Assembly: GCA_047619485.1 (NCBI GenBank)
Contig: JBLHKE010000081.1
Location: 1 to 16,307 of the forward strand
Source: JBLHKE01 sp047619485
GTDB taxonomy: Bacteria; Verrucomicrobiota; Verrucomicrobiia; Verrucomicrobiales; DEV007
Direction of reading: 5' to 3'
DNA: 16,307 nucleotides
The notes under the pieces: model-generated
Told to the model about the DNA's origin: nothing
What the model saw: only the letters and a program-made list of their open reading frames with translations
The model's database searches: none
Program-made: the position numbers and the translations under genes
In this document: positions 8,601 to 14,786 of the stretch, one piece after another
Layout: every line of letters starts with the position of its first letter
How positions within the stretch are numbered: the stretch's first letter is position 1

Positions 8601-11600
8601 CGCGCAGCGCGTAGGCCGCCAGCGGCCGCGGAGAGACCTGGGCATAGCGCAGCGAGGGCGCCATGAGGCCGTGTTCCTCGTTCGGGTTGAAGCCGGGCGC
8701 ACTCCGATCCGGTTGATTGTAGATGCTCGCCTGCTGCAAGCGGGACGGATCGAAGGTCGTGGCGCGACCAAATCCTCCCGCAGGCGGGGCTACAGCCTGG
8801 TCGCTGCCAGCGGAATCCTCACTCTCGCTGCCCCACTGACTGGCGATGACGATGCGCCCGACGCGATTGGAGGCAACCGAGTAGGTGGCAAGATCGGCGA
8901 CCGCCGTCCCGGTCACTCTTCCGGCTAACAACATAAGATCATCGGACACCACAACATCTTTAGCCATCACATTGAACACGAGATTGGGAATAACCTTCGG
9001 AGCCCTAGGATCTCCAACATCCAGAACCGAACTCCCAGAATTGGAAACCGTGAAAAGATATCCACCATCCAGTGAAATGGCTGTGGCACTGACGCTAGGA
9101 GTATTTCCGATCTTGGAAGGTAAAAGCGGATCGGAAACAGAAAAGATGTCCACAGCAGTGCCGCCCGCGATGTAGGCGTAACCGTCTTCCACGACTATAT
9201 CAAAGGCGCCCGACAACCCCGACCGCTGAGCCAACAATGTCGGCACCCCGGGATCGGAAATATCGAAAAGATATAGCGATAAGTTTGATTCGGAAGTCGC
9301 GTAGAGCACCCCGCCGTCGACGGCGATGGCACCCGCTCGACCGACCGTGGCCGTCCCCAGCGGGAGCGGGCGTGTCGGATCACTGATATCGACAATGGTC
9401 ACCGCACCATCAGCATCGGCGCCGACAAACAGTAGGTCACCGGAAACAGCGAGCGTGCGCGCCCCGTCGAGTTTGTCGAAGCCGCCGACACCGTCCTTGA
9501 TCATCGACAGAAAGCGCGGACTGACCGGGTTCGAGACATCGATGATTGTCACCGCCTTGTCGGCGGTCGCGACCACGAAGGCGAACCCGTCCTGCACAAC
9601 CACGTCGATCGCTCCGTCTAGGTCGTTAAATTCTCCCGCCCCATCGATGACCTCCGAGATCAGCCGGGGGGAGAAGGGATCCGTCACGTCGACGATGGAC
9701 AACCCGTCCGTCTGCGGCGAGACGGCATAGGCAAGTTGGCCGTCGAGAGCGATTTTCGCGGCACCGGATAGGCGGGCGAAGGACTTACCAAAAGCATCGG
9801 AGGCGGTACTCCCGGTAATCGTTTTGAGTTCCGTCGTGGTGAGCCCGCTCGCATTCGACCACTTCGGTTTGTACGACCTGCCTTCGTGCGGCCAGAGTAG
9901 ACCGTCGTTCTGGGCCGGATCATCGTACCAGACGACACGCAAGATGTCGTCCGCCGCAACGTCGGGGAATTCATTTACCGGGATGATCGGGCCGGGGAGC
10001 ACCGACTTGTCCACGACCCGCTTCTGCCCGGTATCGGAAAACAGCAACGCGGTGTCATAGACATCCTTCGCCGCAATACCAATGAGCTTCACCGGATCGT
10101 AGATAAAGGGATTGTAGCGAGCCTTCGTGGGGGTGTCGGGGCTGTCGGAATTGACCACATAGCCGGTGCCGAGCTGGGCGAGGTCGAGCGCGCGGTCGCG
10201 GATTTTCTCACCGATGGTCACCTCTTCCGGAGCGGCGGCGTTCGCAATACTTTCAGCGATGGTCTTCGTCTCGACGACCCGCACCTGGAGGAATTCGCGG
10301 GGCTGGCCGAGCCCGTTGCGCTGGATGTTTCCGAAAAGGAGCACCGAGCGGCCCTTGCCGGAGGCGACGAACTGCTTCAGATCGTTGATCGAGGCCCCGC
10401 TCTCGGAGTATTTCATCTCCTTGAAAAGAAAGTCATCGTCCGGGTCCGGATCGAGCGCCACGGCCGGCGTTCCGGCGACGTGCGGGTAGTGGGCCTCCGT
10501 CGGCCAGCGCACGGTGATGTCCACCTGGACATCAGCGGCTCCTCCCTCGGGCCTCCAGTTGACGCTGAAGACATTCGCCACCCCATCGCCTTTACCTGCC
10601 ACACCTGCCACGAGCGGGTAGAATTTCGCCGCCTCCGGGTCCCAGACGCCCTGCTCTGGGACGACGACCGTCGGAGCGGGATTAGCGCGGACGGTGGGCG
10701 GCGTCTTGAAGACGCCAGCGAACGCCGGATTGTTCTGGAAGACATACTCCCCGACCGTGACATCGGTTTTGATGACGCTGCCGCTGTACGTCCAGATCAA
10801 CTTCGCCGGTCGTCTCAGTTTCGGGATATGCATGCCGCGGTTGCCGGTCGAACCTGCGGTGGCATCAATGCCGGTCGCCTTCCACGTCGCAGTCGGATTC
10901 CCGTCCACCATCGGCGCCAACCCGGAGGTGAGCGTTCCATTCGATCCATCGATCTTGCCGCTGGAATCAAAGAAGTAACCATCCCCCGAAAACCATCCCG
11001 TGAGAGCCTGAGCACTTACGGCCGCGGATTCTTTTGAGGCAGAGGCGACCGAGACTTCCACGTCTTGGTCGAACCAAAACACCCCGGAACCCGAGTAGTT
11101 CTTCCCGCCGGGTCCGTAGATCTTCGGCAGGCTCTCATGGCCAGGGTCGGTGTTGACTTCGACCCCATACTGGATCTTCCAGATGTAGCGGATCTCGGCT
11201 GGGCCAGACATGGTGAAGCCCTGAAGCTGGTAAACCGGCGGCGGCGATTGACCCGGGGCGTTCAAACCACCGTTCGTGAAGGGCAGTCGACTGCGCAGTA
11301 ATTTACCACTGGCGGACACGAACGAGTTCTTTGCATCATTGCGACGCGCGGCGAGAAAAGCATCAGGGACGCCTGCCTCATCCCGCATACTTTCGTAGTC
11401 AGCCTGGACTCCCCCTTTGTTCGCAGCTCCGGAAACGACGTAAGCGTAAGGCACGAAGCGGATGTTGAGACCCGGATGGCGGAGTTGATCCACGTAGGAG
11501 CCACCCAACTGGGGGTTCTGGGGCGTATCGCGTAGAACCCATTGCACCGTCCCAGCGAGGGGAATTGGCCCTCCGATCGCTTGCGATTCGAGGGGGCCTG

Positions 11601-12612
11601 CCCACGTGTCACCATTTTCTTCCAGTTCCGAACTGTCGGTCTCAGAAAAATCACTCTCCACCCGCAGGGCGAAATATTGATCCCACTTTACCACCGCCGT
11701 CGTGTCCTCCTCGACAGTGAATTCGTAAAGGGTGGGGTCGCCGGTTTGGGCGAGATTGTTGACCGAAATTCCCTTCGCGGTGAATTTTTCCTCTGCGGAT
11801 TCCAAGATCGCCGCCGAGTCACTCAGGACGGAGGAGGTCAATTTGCGCCGTTGGAGATCCCGGTAGGAATCCTGCGGCGCCGTGATTCTGACCACATCCC
11901 CGTCGTAGACGTCCAGCGTGTAGACCGGTATATTAGCGGTGTCGGGAGCTACGGCTGCCGTGTCAGAAACAGGGTTCACGAAAACGGAGATATCATCAAC
12001 ATAGATGGTAATGGGCACACCGTTGGACGCGAAAGCCACTTCAACCCTGGACTCGACCTTGAGTTTCCTCCGGTTGGCCCCCCCGTTGAAGGTGTATGAT
12101 GTCTGCCCCGCCGGGCCATCCGGCAAGCTGATGTTCACAATCTCGTCGTTCGAATCGACAATCGTAAGAATAGCGTTCGGCTTGTCATTGTTATTGAACA
12201 GAACCCTCCGGGGATCGATCGGCGCGGCGTCTGGGTCGATATCGACATACCATGAGACATTTTCCCCGGGATCGAATCCCGTGAAGTTCACGATGATACG
12301 GTCATCTGTGAGCACCCCGGCGTCATTCATATCCGGGGTCATGACCACGGGAATATCAACGTTGGTATGCGTGAATTGATAGGCGGCGTCGAAATTCTTA
12401 TCCGAGTTACCGATGCTCAACTCGACACTTTTGATTTCGACCTCGCCGCGGGATCGGTTCTTCACCTCCATCCGGAACTTCCCTTCCGCGGGAACGAAGG
12501 TATCGAGCGTGACCTCGACGCTGAACGCATCCCGCGCGGCGGCGCTACCAGTGGCGGCGGCCAGCAGAACCATGGCGAGGGTCGAGGAAAGGAGAGTGCG
12601 GGTGCGATTCAT
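2653..12612 (-). CDS. Giant secreted multidomain protein with LVIVD beta-propeller, EF-hand/TSP3 loops and helical C-terminal region
   Basis: The product has 3319 residues, a Sec signal peptide at ~1-26 (ATGSAAA then RDAF) and no visible catalytic domain. Order of parts: beta-rich N-terminal domains with acidic surfaces to ~780; a short segment with VVWYDD at 893-898; a seven-blade LVIVD propeller at ~947-1246; IVIASQWGSESED at 1254-1266; QPDRSAPGFNPNEEHGLM at 1300-1317; mostly beta segments to ~2090; a TSP3 half-loop DFDLDGIPDF at 2099-2108; an EF-hand/dockerin-like loop DINQDGFINEDD at 2294-2305; an aromatic-rich block at 2313-2431 (GHGDAWGHYL, QWQGY, WARRAGQGALFDW); helical heptad-like regions at ~2505-2560 and ~2720-2985; and a beta-rich C-terminal domain at ~3080-3319. 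Only three cysteines were found (1444, 1542, 3098). The ATG at 12612 lacks a Shine-Dalgarno but leads straight into the signal peptide. It lies 41 bp after the 710-residue gene. It is intact, with no frameshift seen. Function is unknown; a surface scaffold or a Tc-toxin-like assembly are possibilities. Confidence 0.85.
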   Translation of the reverse strand: MNRTRTLLSSTLAMVLLAAATGSAAARDAFSVEVTLDTFVPAEGKFRMEVKNRSRGEVEIKSVELSIGNSDKNFDAAYQFTHTNVDIPVVMTPDMNDAGVLTDDRIIVNFTGFDPGENVSWYVDIDPDAAPIDPRRVLFNNNDKPNAILTIVDSNDEIVNISLPDGPAGQTSYTFNGGANRRKLKVESRVEVAFASNGVPITIYVDDISVFVNPVSDTAAVAPDTANIPVYTLDVYDGDVVRITAPQDSYRDLQRRKLTSSVLSDSAAILESAEEKFTAKGISVNNLAQTGDPTLYEFTVEEDTTAVVKWDQYFALRVESDFSETDSSELEENGDTWAGPLESQAIGGPIPLAGTVQWVLRDTPQNPQLGGSYVDQLRHPGLNIRFVPYAYVVSGAANKGGVQADYESMRDEAGVPDAFLAARRNDAKNSFVSASGKLLRSRLPFTNGGLNAPGQSPPPVYQLQGFTMSGPAEIRYIWKIQYGVEVNTDPGHESLPKIYGPGGKNYSGSGVFWFDQDVEVSVASASKESAAVSAQALTGWFSGDGYFFDSSGKIDGSNGTLTSGLAPMVDGNPTATWKATGIDATAGSTGNRGMHIPKLRRPAKLIWTYSGSVIKTDVTVGEYVFQNNPAFAGVFKTPPTVRANPAPTVVVPEQGVWDPEAAKFYPLVAGVAGKGDGVANVFSVNWRPEGGAADVQVDITVRWPTEAHYPHVAGTPAVALDPDPDDDFLFKEMKYSESGASINDLKQFVASGKGRSVLLFGNIQRNGLGQPREFLQVRVVETKTIAESIANAAAPEEVTIGEKIRDRALDLAQLGTGYVVNSDSPDTPTKARYNPFIYDPVKLIGIAAKDVYDTALLFSDTGQKRVVDKSVLPGPIIPVNEFPDVAADDILRVVWYDDPAQNDGLLWPHEGRSYKPKWSNASGLTTTELKTITGSTASDAFGKSFARLSGAAKIALDGQLAYAVSPQTDGLSIVDVTDPFSPRLISEVIDGAGEFNDLDGAIDVVVQDGFAFVVATADKAVTIIDVSNPVSPRFLSMIKDGVGGFDKLDGARTLAVSGDLLFVGADADGAVTIVDISDPTRPLPLGTATVGRAGAIAVDGGVLYATSESNLSLYLFDISDPGVPTLLAQRSGLSGAFDIVVEDGYAYIAGGTAVDIFSVSDPLLPSKIGNTPSVSATAISLDGGYLFTVSNSGSSVLDVGDPRAPKVIPNLVFNVMAKDVVVSDDLMLLAGRVTGTAVADLATYSVASNRVGRIVIASQWGSESEDSAGSDQAVAPPAGGFGRATTFDPSRLQQASIYNQPDRSAPGFNPNEEHGLMAPSLRYAQVSPRPLAAYALRDNDLNVYTGSRFSANMPMSGNPYTSDPFVLVQYFDVAEEEFKMNVYKVQAQDTAATGAAFEANYKFATIPASPTANLLAAQPYVRMEAGEPVIPFYPIGFVDGAVPCPNTFGTDLLAQNTYWEDHRGSNWAISGGDNAWFVTSPSYRMSPNFWWPENANGSRKPGALRETTEEKKRFFAPGSGENVEITFTVASHLATGPQTGDCVTFLPQDVTKLLATVPDTVVRKVGTAQQDSITGSLGIPIPLTAVFKKSFDIDPNDAAKANVPTKILYKSDWPDVVPVLKAGETLTFSGGEFRADHPQMTIADFEGNLRTIDTPGLPQVTAFASAEVVFDSLNPAANESFWKTSWSARVAQVLDVRQVNLKVEDFPPALQPANGKTRVSGGKYAFVDLPASLQNRVRYNPLAQYVENIAPFATRTGALEVIGLLNDKDIGDPSLTAPPPAVYVLEPNILTDDDRNALKALVATSSDTTTKKTQWDAAVDKLFAHSRNPNGLTVPNPAGSPTPATPIPFWVGLDGKSDVDTVTGEVKMVPIELGSTVMIPKKLKGIGVPERALGSGLALIPNGDFMNPTGTLPGTSTPYPDVSYVTVMENNDPSFGGLPITPHVIKIDRRERYRGSIKTVESDNVFDENLVLRHTGDFGTNADDLFFDWWYRPDDGSLNVPPPDLIPSGQTNPWKVFPDDSGKQGKGRYGITLKGNPNAPEVLIADTFWFVRYRHKNEEPDGTNWNKHEIVSRGSGNKVASNRINFTWAGAGNSQPFEDFDLDGIPDFRAQLAQGWIKRVLDAVNPYEARIRDFNGDNPATVTSMLQQFGPRFEGPVALNPDKNVIENVGLIELYETILKRGRDLTIDLSRPVASPAIANALQLASTRISDFYTVLGNEAYVDSLDPTIGIDGGSIPPSIFSFQNQASDLLEEELGMLRGVDDFFARPVYNRMFWNFTKGEGEAAYALNYNISDINQDGFINEDDAMILYPQGHGDAWGHYLTALRNQFELLQQPFFNWVSRSEFYNLQDIVIKVDFLDERKFAETAAAKAKTGAEIVSQTYRDRYVDDPQAQWQGYTDSNEDRAWGVQGWARRAGQGALFDWATANALLPSEHPNETLEGVQKVDRTTNDDIKVISANLNAIQQTFDEANQGNNPLGLPRDAVVFDIDPEAVDGAGTVSSIGHFDQIYQRAVGALDSARAIWNNANEDRNRLRNVANSELAFRNATFQEDLSYRNQLIKIFGKPYAGTVGPGQLYPAGYDGPDLGLYMYVSVREITKKTVPGPTAAFATFDGNGNLSGGALRTALSGVADREIADAEDNDISDILDEDYSAIFSSTFANATNSLNYDDARNGLFSVDYTDLVSPKVPLTGLQQSFPVKAAGYTFQAPNAWGARPATGELQILINRMVQQEASIAAAIGAWDGLQGAIVREAQIISARLDSSGRIRQRNKEFESVKFVFDTIIQAIEVGRDVTKTTEEIVIGAQKAAKFGVPTILPIVGVAAGPGDALSAARAGFEISTTSTKAGFRTIDGVLKIAKLIEEIGISAYQLGVTFANDNDALTLSKKEWLKGLEDLAGDEPVLRIAVFKEIQALRQLSDQYRSLLDEGSRLVDERQAFNKRVAAQTQRERYQDFTFRVSRNHALQTYRDAFDLAARYAYLAAKAYDYETNFAPGDPGSPSGVLADIVSTRGLGNYSGGPQSGAGGIGGSLAWLKTNFDSQRGQLGINNPQLETGKMSLRTEMKGLMPSDGGGAADAAWTQFLERSYVDDLWLEPEFRTHCRTFTSERNAAGEHVPQPGLVIRFPSQIIAGNNFFGRSLKGGDHAYDASNYATKINGAGIWFSDYDDDLMVELPAAPRVYLIPAGTDIMTIPTAGASSTAGDELYQRLWNVVDASIPIPIPATQANLDSGAWVPAIDGLNGGMGRPRKFSSFRAYHDGTDAIDDDELVFDNRLVGRSVWNTEWVLIIPGLTLNADPDEGLRRFIQQVSDIKLVFKTYGYRGN
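3658..4455 (-). other. Long alpha-helical region of the giant protein
   Basis: Residues ~2720-2985 are rich in Ala, Glu, Lys, Arg and Leu with few prolines, consistent with long helices. A short hydrophobic stretch, FGVPTILPIVGVAAGPG at 2809-2825, interrupts them. The segment ends with an Ala/Tyr-rich helix (DLAARYAYLAAKAYDYE, 2970-2986). The region lies ~330 residues from the C-terminus and resembles in order, not in demonstrable sequence identity, the helical stalk of Tc-toxin A subunits. Confidence 0.45.
5698..5733 (-). other. EF-hand / dockerin-like calcium loop in the giant protein
   Basis: Residues 2294-2305 read DINQDGFINEDD, with acidic or amide ligands at positions 1, 3, 5, 9 and 12 as in an EF-hand or single dockerin loop. 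There is one loop only, so this is not a full dockerin. It sits directly before the aromatic-rich block that starts GHGDAWGHYL. Confidence 0.7.
8875..9774 (-). repeat. Seven LVIVD repeats forming a predicted seven-blade beta-propeller
   Basis: Residues ~947-1246 of the giant contain seven units of 33-50 residues. The first three match best: GLSIVDVTDPFSPRLIS, AVTIIDVSNPVSPRFLS and AVTIVDISDPTRPLPLG, each preceded by a 'xxVxVxDGxxFVxA' strand pair. Units 4-6 read LYLFDISDPGVPTLLA, VDIFSVSDPLLPSKIG and SSVLDVGDPRAPKVIP. The seventh (AVADLATYSV) is degenerate. LVIVD repeats are known from bacterial and archaeal surface proteins and fold as propellers; seven blades is a normal closed form. Confidence 0.88.
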
Positions 12613-12653
12613 CGGTTTGATGGGAAAAGGTCTAAAATTTGCCTGCTGCGATG
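12613..12653 (-). other. 41-bp gap between the 710-residue gene and the giant gene
   Basis: TAG at 12654-12656 ends the upstream gene and ATG at 12610-12612 starts the giant gene. The gap has no hairpin and no Shine-Dalgarno; it contains the pyrimidine-rich stretch ccttttccc upstream of the ATG. It probably lies inside one transcript. Confidence 0.7.
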
Positions 12654-14786
12654 CTAGCGGGCGTTGAGGGCATCGATGAGACTGACTCGATAGATTTCGA
12701 AGCGGCCTTCCATCCGAATGCCGATGGGATTATTCTCCGGATCCGGCCCGAGGGGTTTGTGCAGTCCGAAGATCTCCTCGCGGTAGATGCCGCTGAGCCT
12801 GTCGACGCCGTAGCCGGCCTTGGGATTGGGGCTGGGATCCGCCACATCGAAATCGAAGCGCAGCTTGCGCGTGATGTCGAAGCCGAAGGTATGGTCGGGA
12901 TGGCGGCGGTGCCGGAAGGGATTGGTCGGGTGGCTGGCCGGAAGCACCAGCGTCGCCATCATAGCGGGACCACCGAGCGCCTGATCGTCGCCGCCAACGT
13001 CCGCCGTCAGACGCGGATCGCCCTTGCCGGCTCCGAATCCACCTCCCACCGCACCTGTTTCAACCCGGATGAATGTCTGCGCGCTGCGTGCCGCGGCCGA
13101 ATACTCGGCATCGAGCGCCCGCATGGCAGCCGCCCTCGCCTTTCCCTTCACACTGCCCTCGGTCGCGAGAATATTCGTGGCCTTCTCCTCGACCATCGCG
13201 TCGGCAACCGCGCGGGCTGCCTTTTCGGCACTGCCCGTGTAAGCGGAGGAGCGCACGAAGTCCGTGTAGTCGGTCGATGGTGCGCCGTCAGGCAGCGGGT
13301 ATCGGGCGACATCCTCGGCCAAGGCCTTACGACCGGCGGCAAGACCATCCGCTTTGACCAAAGCCTCGCGGGATTCCGGAGTCAGCAGCGCGGCCTTGAA
13401 GACCGCATTGAGGGCGGCGTCGACGATGGCCTGGCGGACGATCCGCACCGCCGTGATGGCGCGCTGGTCACTGTAGGCGGTGATCTGGATGCGGAGCGCC
13501 TCGGCTTCGGCGGCGAGTCCCGCCGGATTCTGAGCAGCTGCGGTCGTCATCAGGTCGCTGCGGAACCATTTACCCAAGGGGTTGCCCGCCACCGGCACGA
13601 TGTAGGGAATGTTGACCACGAAATCATCGAGTGAGAGCACACTCACAGGGTGCGTTCCGTTGAGAGTGGGGATCGAGGATCCGGCGATGGTCACCTCATT
13701 CCCAGTCTGCAGGCCATGGGCGATCGCGAAAATTCTGGTGGTGGTGCTGCCCACCGTGCCCGAGATCGTGCCGATGGCGGCGGGCACCTGAGGCTTGGCC
13801 TCAAGTGCAACCGATGCGGCCGTCGAGGTGAGCATATCGCCGAAGATCTCGCCAGCGATAAAGCGCTGGTAGTTGTTCAGGGTATCGGCGTAGGCGGCAG
13901 CCGTGGCACGAGCGACGGCCGTTTTGTTGGCCTGGGTCTCGCCTGCCGCTGCCTGCAATGCCGTGACGAGCGCCTCGACCATTTCGGAGGCGCGGCGGTC
14001 GTTGTAGAACGAATCATCGGCAACCTTTTTTGCTTCTTCCCTCAGAGTGGCGGGGGTGGATGCTGAACCTGCGAACACATTCGGGTCGGCTGATGCCGCA
14101 AGTTCATCGACTTTCGCAAGGTTCAATTTGGTGGTTAGGAACTGATTGAAGGCAGCGGCGGCATCGGCTGTCGGGATCACCGCCGGTGCGGCGCTGGCGG
14201 CGTTGGCAGCATCGAAAGCCGTGGCGGTCACAAGGTTGCGCTTGGCAGTCGTATCAAGGGTCGCTTGGGTATTGTTCTTGATTGCGTCGTAGGCTTTCTC
14301 AATGGCTGTCTCGACGACCTTGTTGAGGGCTGCCGTCGCCTGGGGATCACCGAAATCATAGGTCGCCGACGCGTAACGCTCCGCAGCCTGGGGAGGAACC
14401 TCACCATAGAGGCTCTCATCGGTGAGCAGCGAAATATCGCTTTCGCTCTCGAACGTTCCCGTCTTGCGCCGCACCAGCGCGACATCCCGCAGCAGGCTGA
14501 CCTGACCGGCGCCGTTGACATGCAGAATGATGCGGAGGTTGGCACTGTCGGCAGTCGATGTCGCCACCCGGGGGTTCGGCGCCACCGGGATGTTGTTCTC
14601 GTCGAGCGGAACGGAAACCTCGTTGACGTGCGTGAGGCTAACTTCGCCGACCCAGAGCCCGCGATTCGAATCCGACTGGCTGAAGAGCGTTCCCGCCGAG
14701 GCGAGAACAACGGCGCTGATCAGCAGGCGGCTAGTGAAGGATTGGTTTCTCGACATGGGAATGGAAAGGTTGCGGGCAGGCTTCAC
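12654..14786 (-). CDS. Exported alanine-rich helical protein with split beta end-domains
   Basis: The product has 710 residues from GTG at 14786. I do not recognise a characterised homologue. The signal peptide's hydrophobic core LLISAVVLASAGTLF lies at 21-35. An N-terminal beta module follows (GLWVGEVSL at 43-51, LRIILHVNGAGQVSLLRD at 84-101). Alanine-rich helices span ~145-330 and ~415-570. Between them is a small beta domain at ~334-410 (FAIAHGLQTGNEVTIAG, then NGTHPVSVLSLDDFVV), a type seen in phage-tail and surface proteins. The C-terminal module at ~605-705 has LVLPASHPTNPFRHRRHP, SGIYREEIFGLH and GRFEIYRVSL. There are no cysteines. Start choice: GTG has AGGAG five bases upstream and overlaps the previous stop (GTGA), suggesting coupling. 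ATG at 14756 (MSRNQSF) would give a more usual signal peptide but has no Shine-Dalgarno, like the two downstream genes; both are possible. The stop is TAG. It is the second gene of the operon. Confidence 0.8.
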   Translation of the reverse strand: MKPARNLSIPMSRNQSFTSRLLISAVVLASAGTLFSQSDSNRGLWVGEVSLTHVNEVSVPLDENNIPVAPNPRVATSTADSANLRIILHVNGAGQVSLLRDVALVRRKTGTFESESDISLLTDESLYGEVPPQAAERYASATYDFGDPQATAALNKVVETAIEKAYDAIKNNTQATLDTTAKRNLVTATAFDAANAASAAPAVIPTADAAAAFNQFLTTKLNLAKVDELAASADPNVFAGSASTPATLREEAKKVADDSFYNDRRASEMVEALVTALQAAAGETQANKTAVARATAAAYADTLNNYQRFIAGEIFGDMLTSTAASVALEAKPQVPAAIGTISGTVGSTTTRIFAIAHGLQTGNEVTIAGSSIPTLNGTHPVSVLSLDDFVVNIPYIVPVAGNPLGKWFRSDLMTTAAAQNPAGLAAEAEALRIQITAYSDQRAITAVRIVRQAIVDAALNAVFKAALLTPESREALVKADGLAAGRKALAEDVARYPLPDGAPSTDYTDFVRSSAYTGSAEKAARAVADAMVEEKATNILATEGSVKGKARAAAMRALDAEYSAAARSAQTFIRVETGAVGGGFGAGKGDPRLTADVGGDDQALGGPAMMATLVLPASHPTNPFRHRRHPDHTFGFDITRKLRFDFDVADPSPNPKAGYGVDRLSGIYREEIFGLHKPLGPDPENNPIGIRMEGRFEIYRVSLIDALNAR

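Noticed and set aside
12639..13634. Plus-strand open frame of 331 codons
   Set aside because: Antisense to the 710-residue gene; no signal peptide or recognisable motif.
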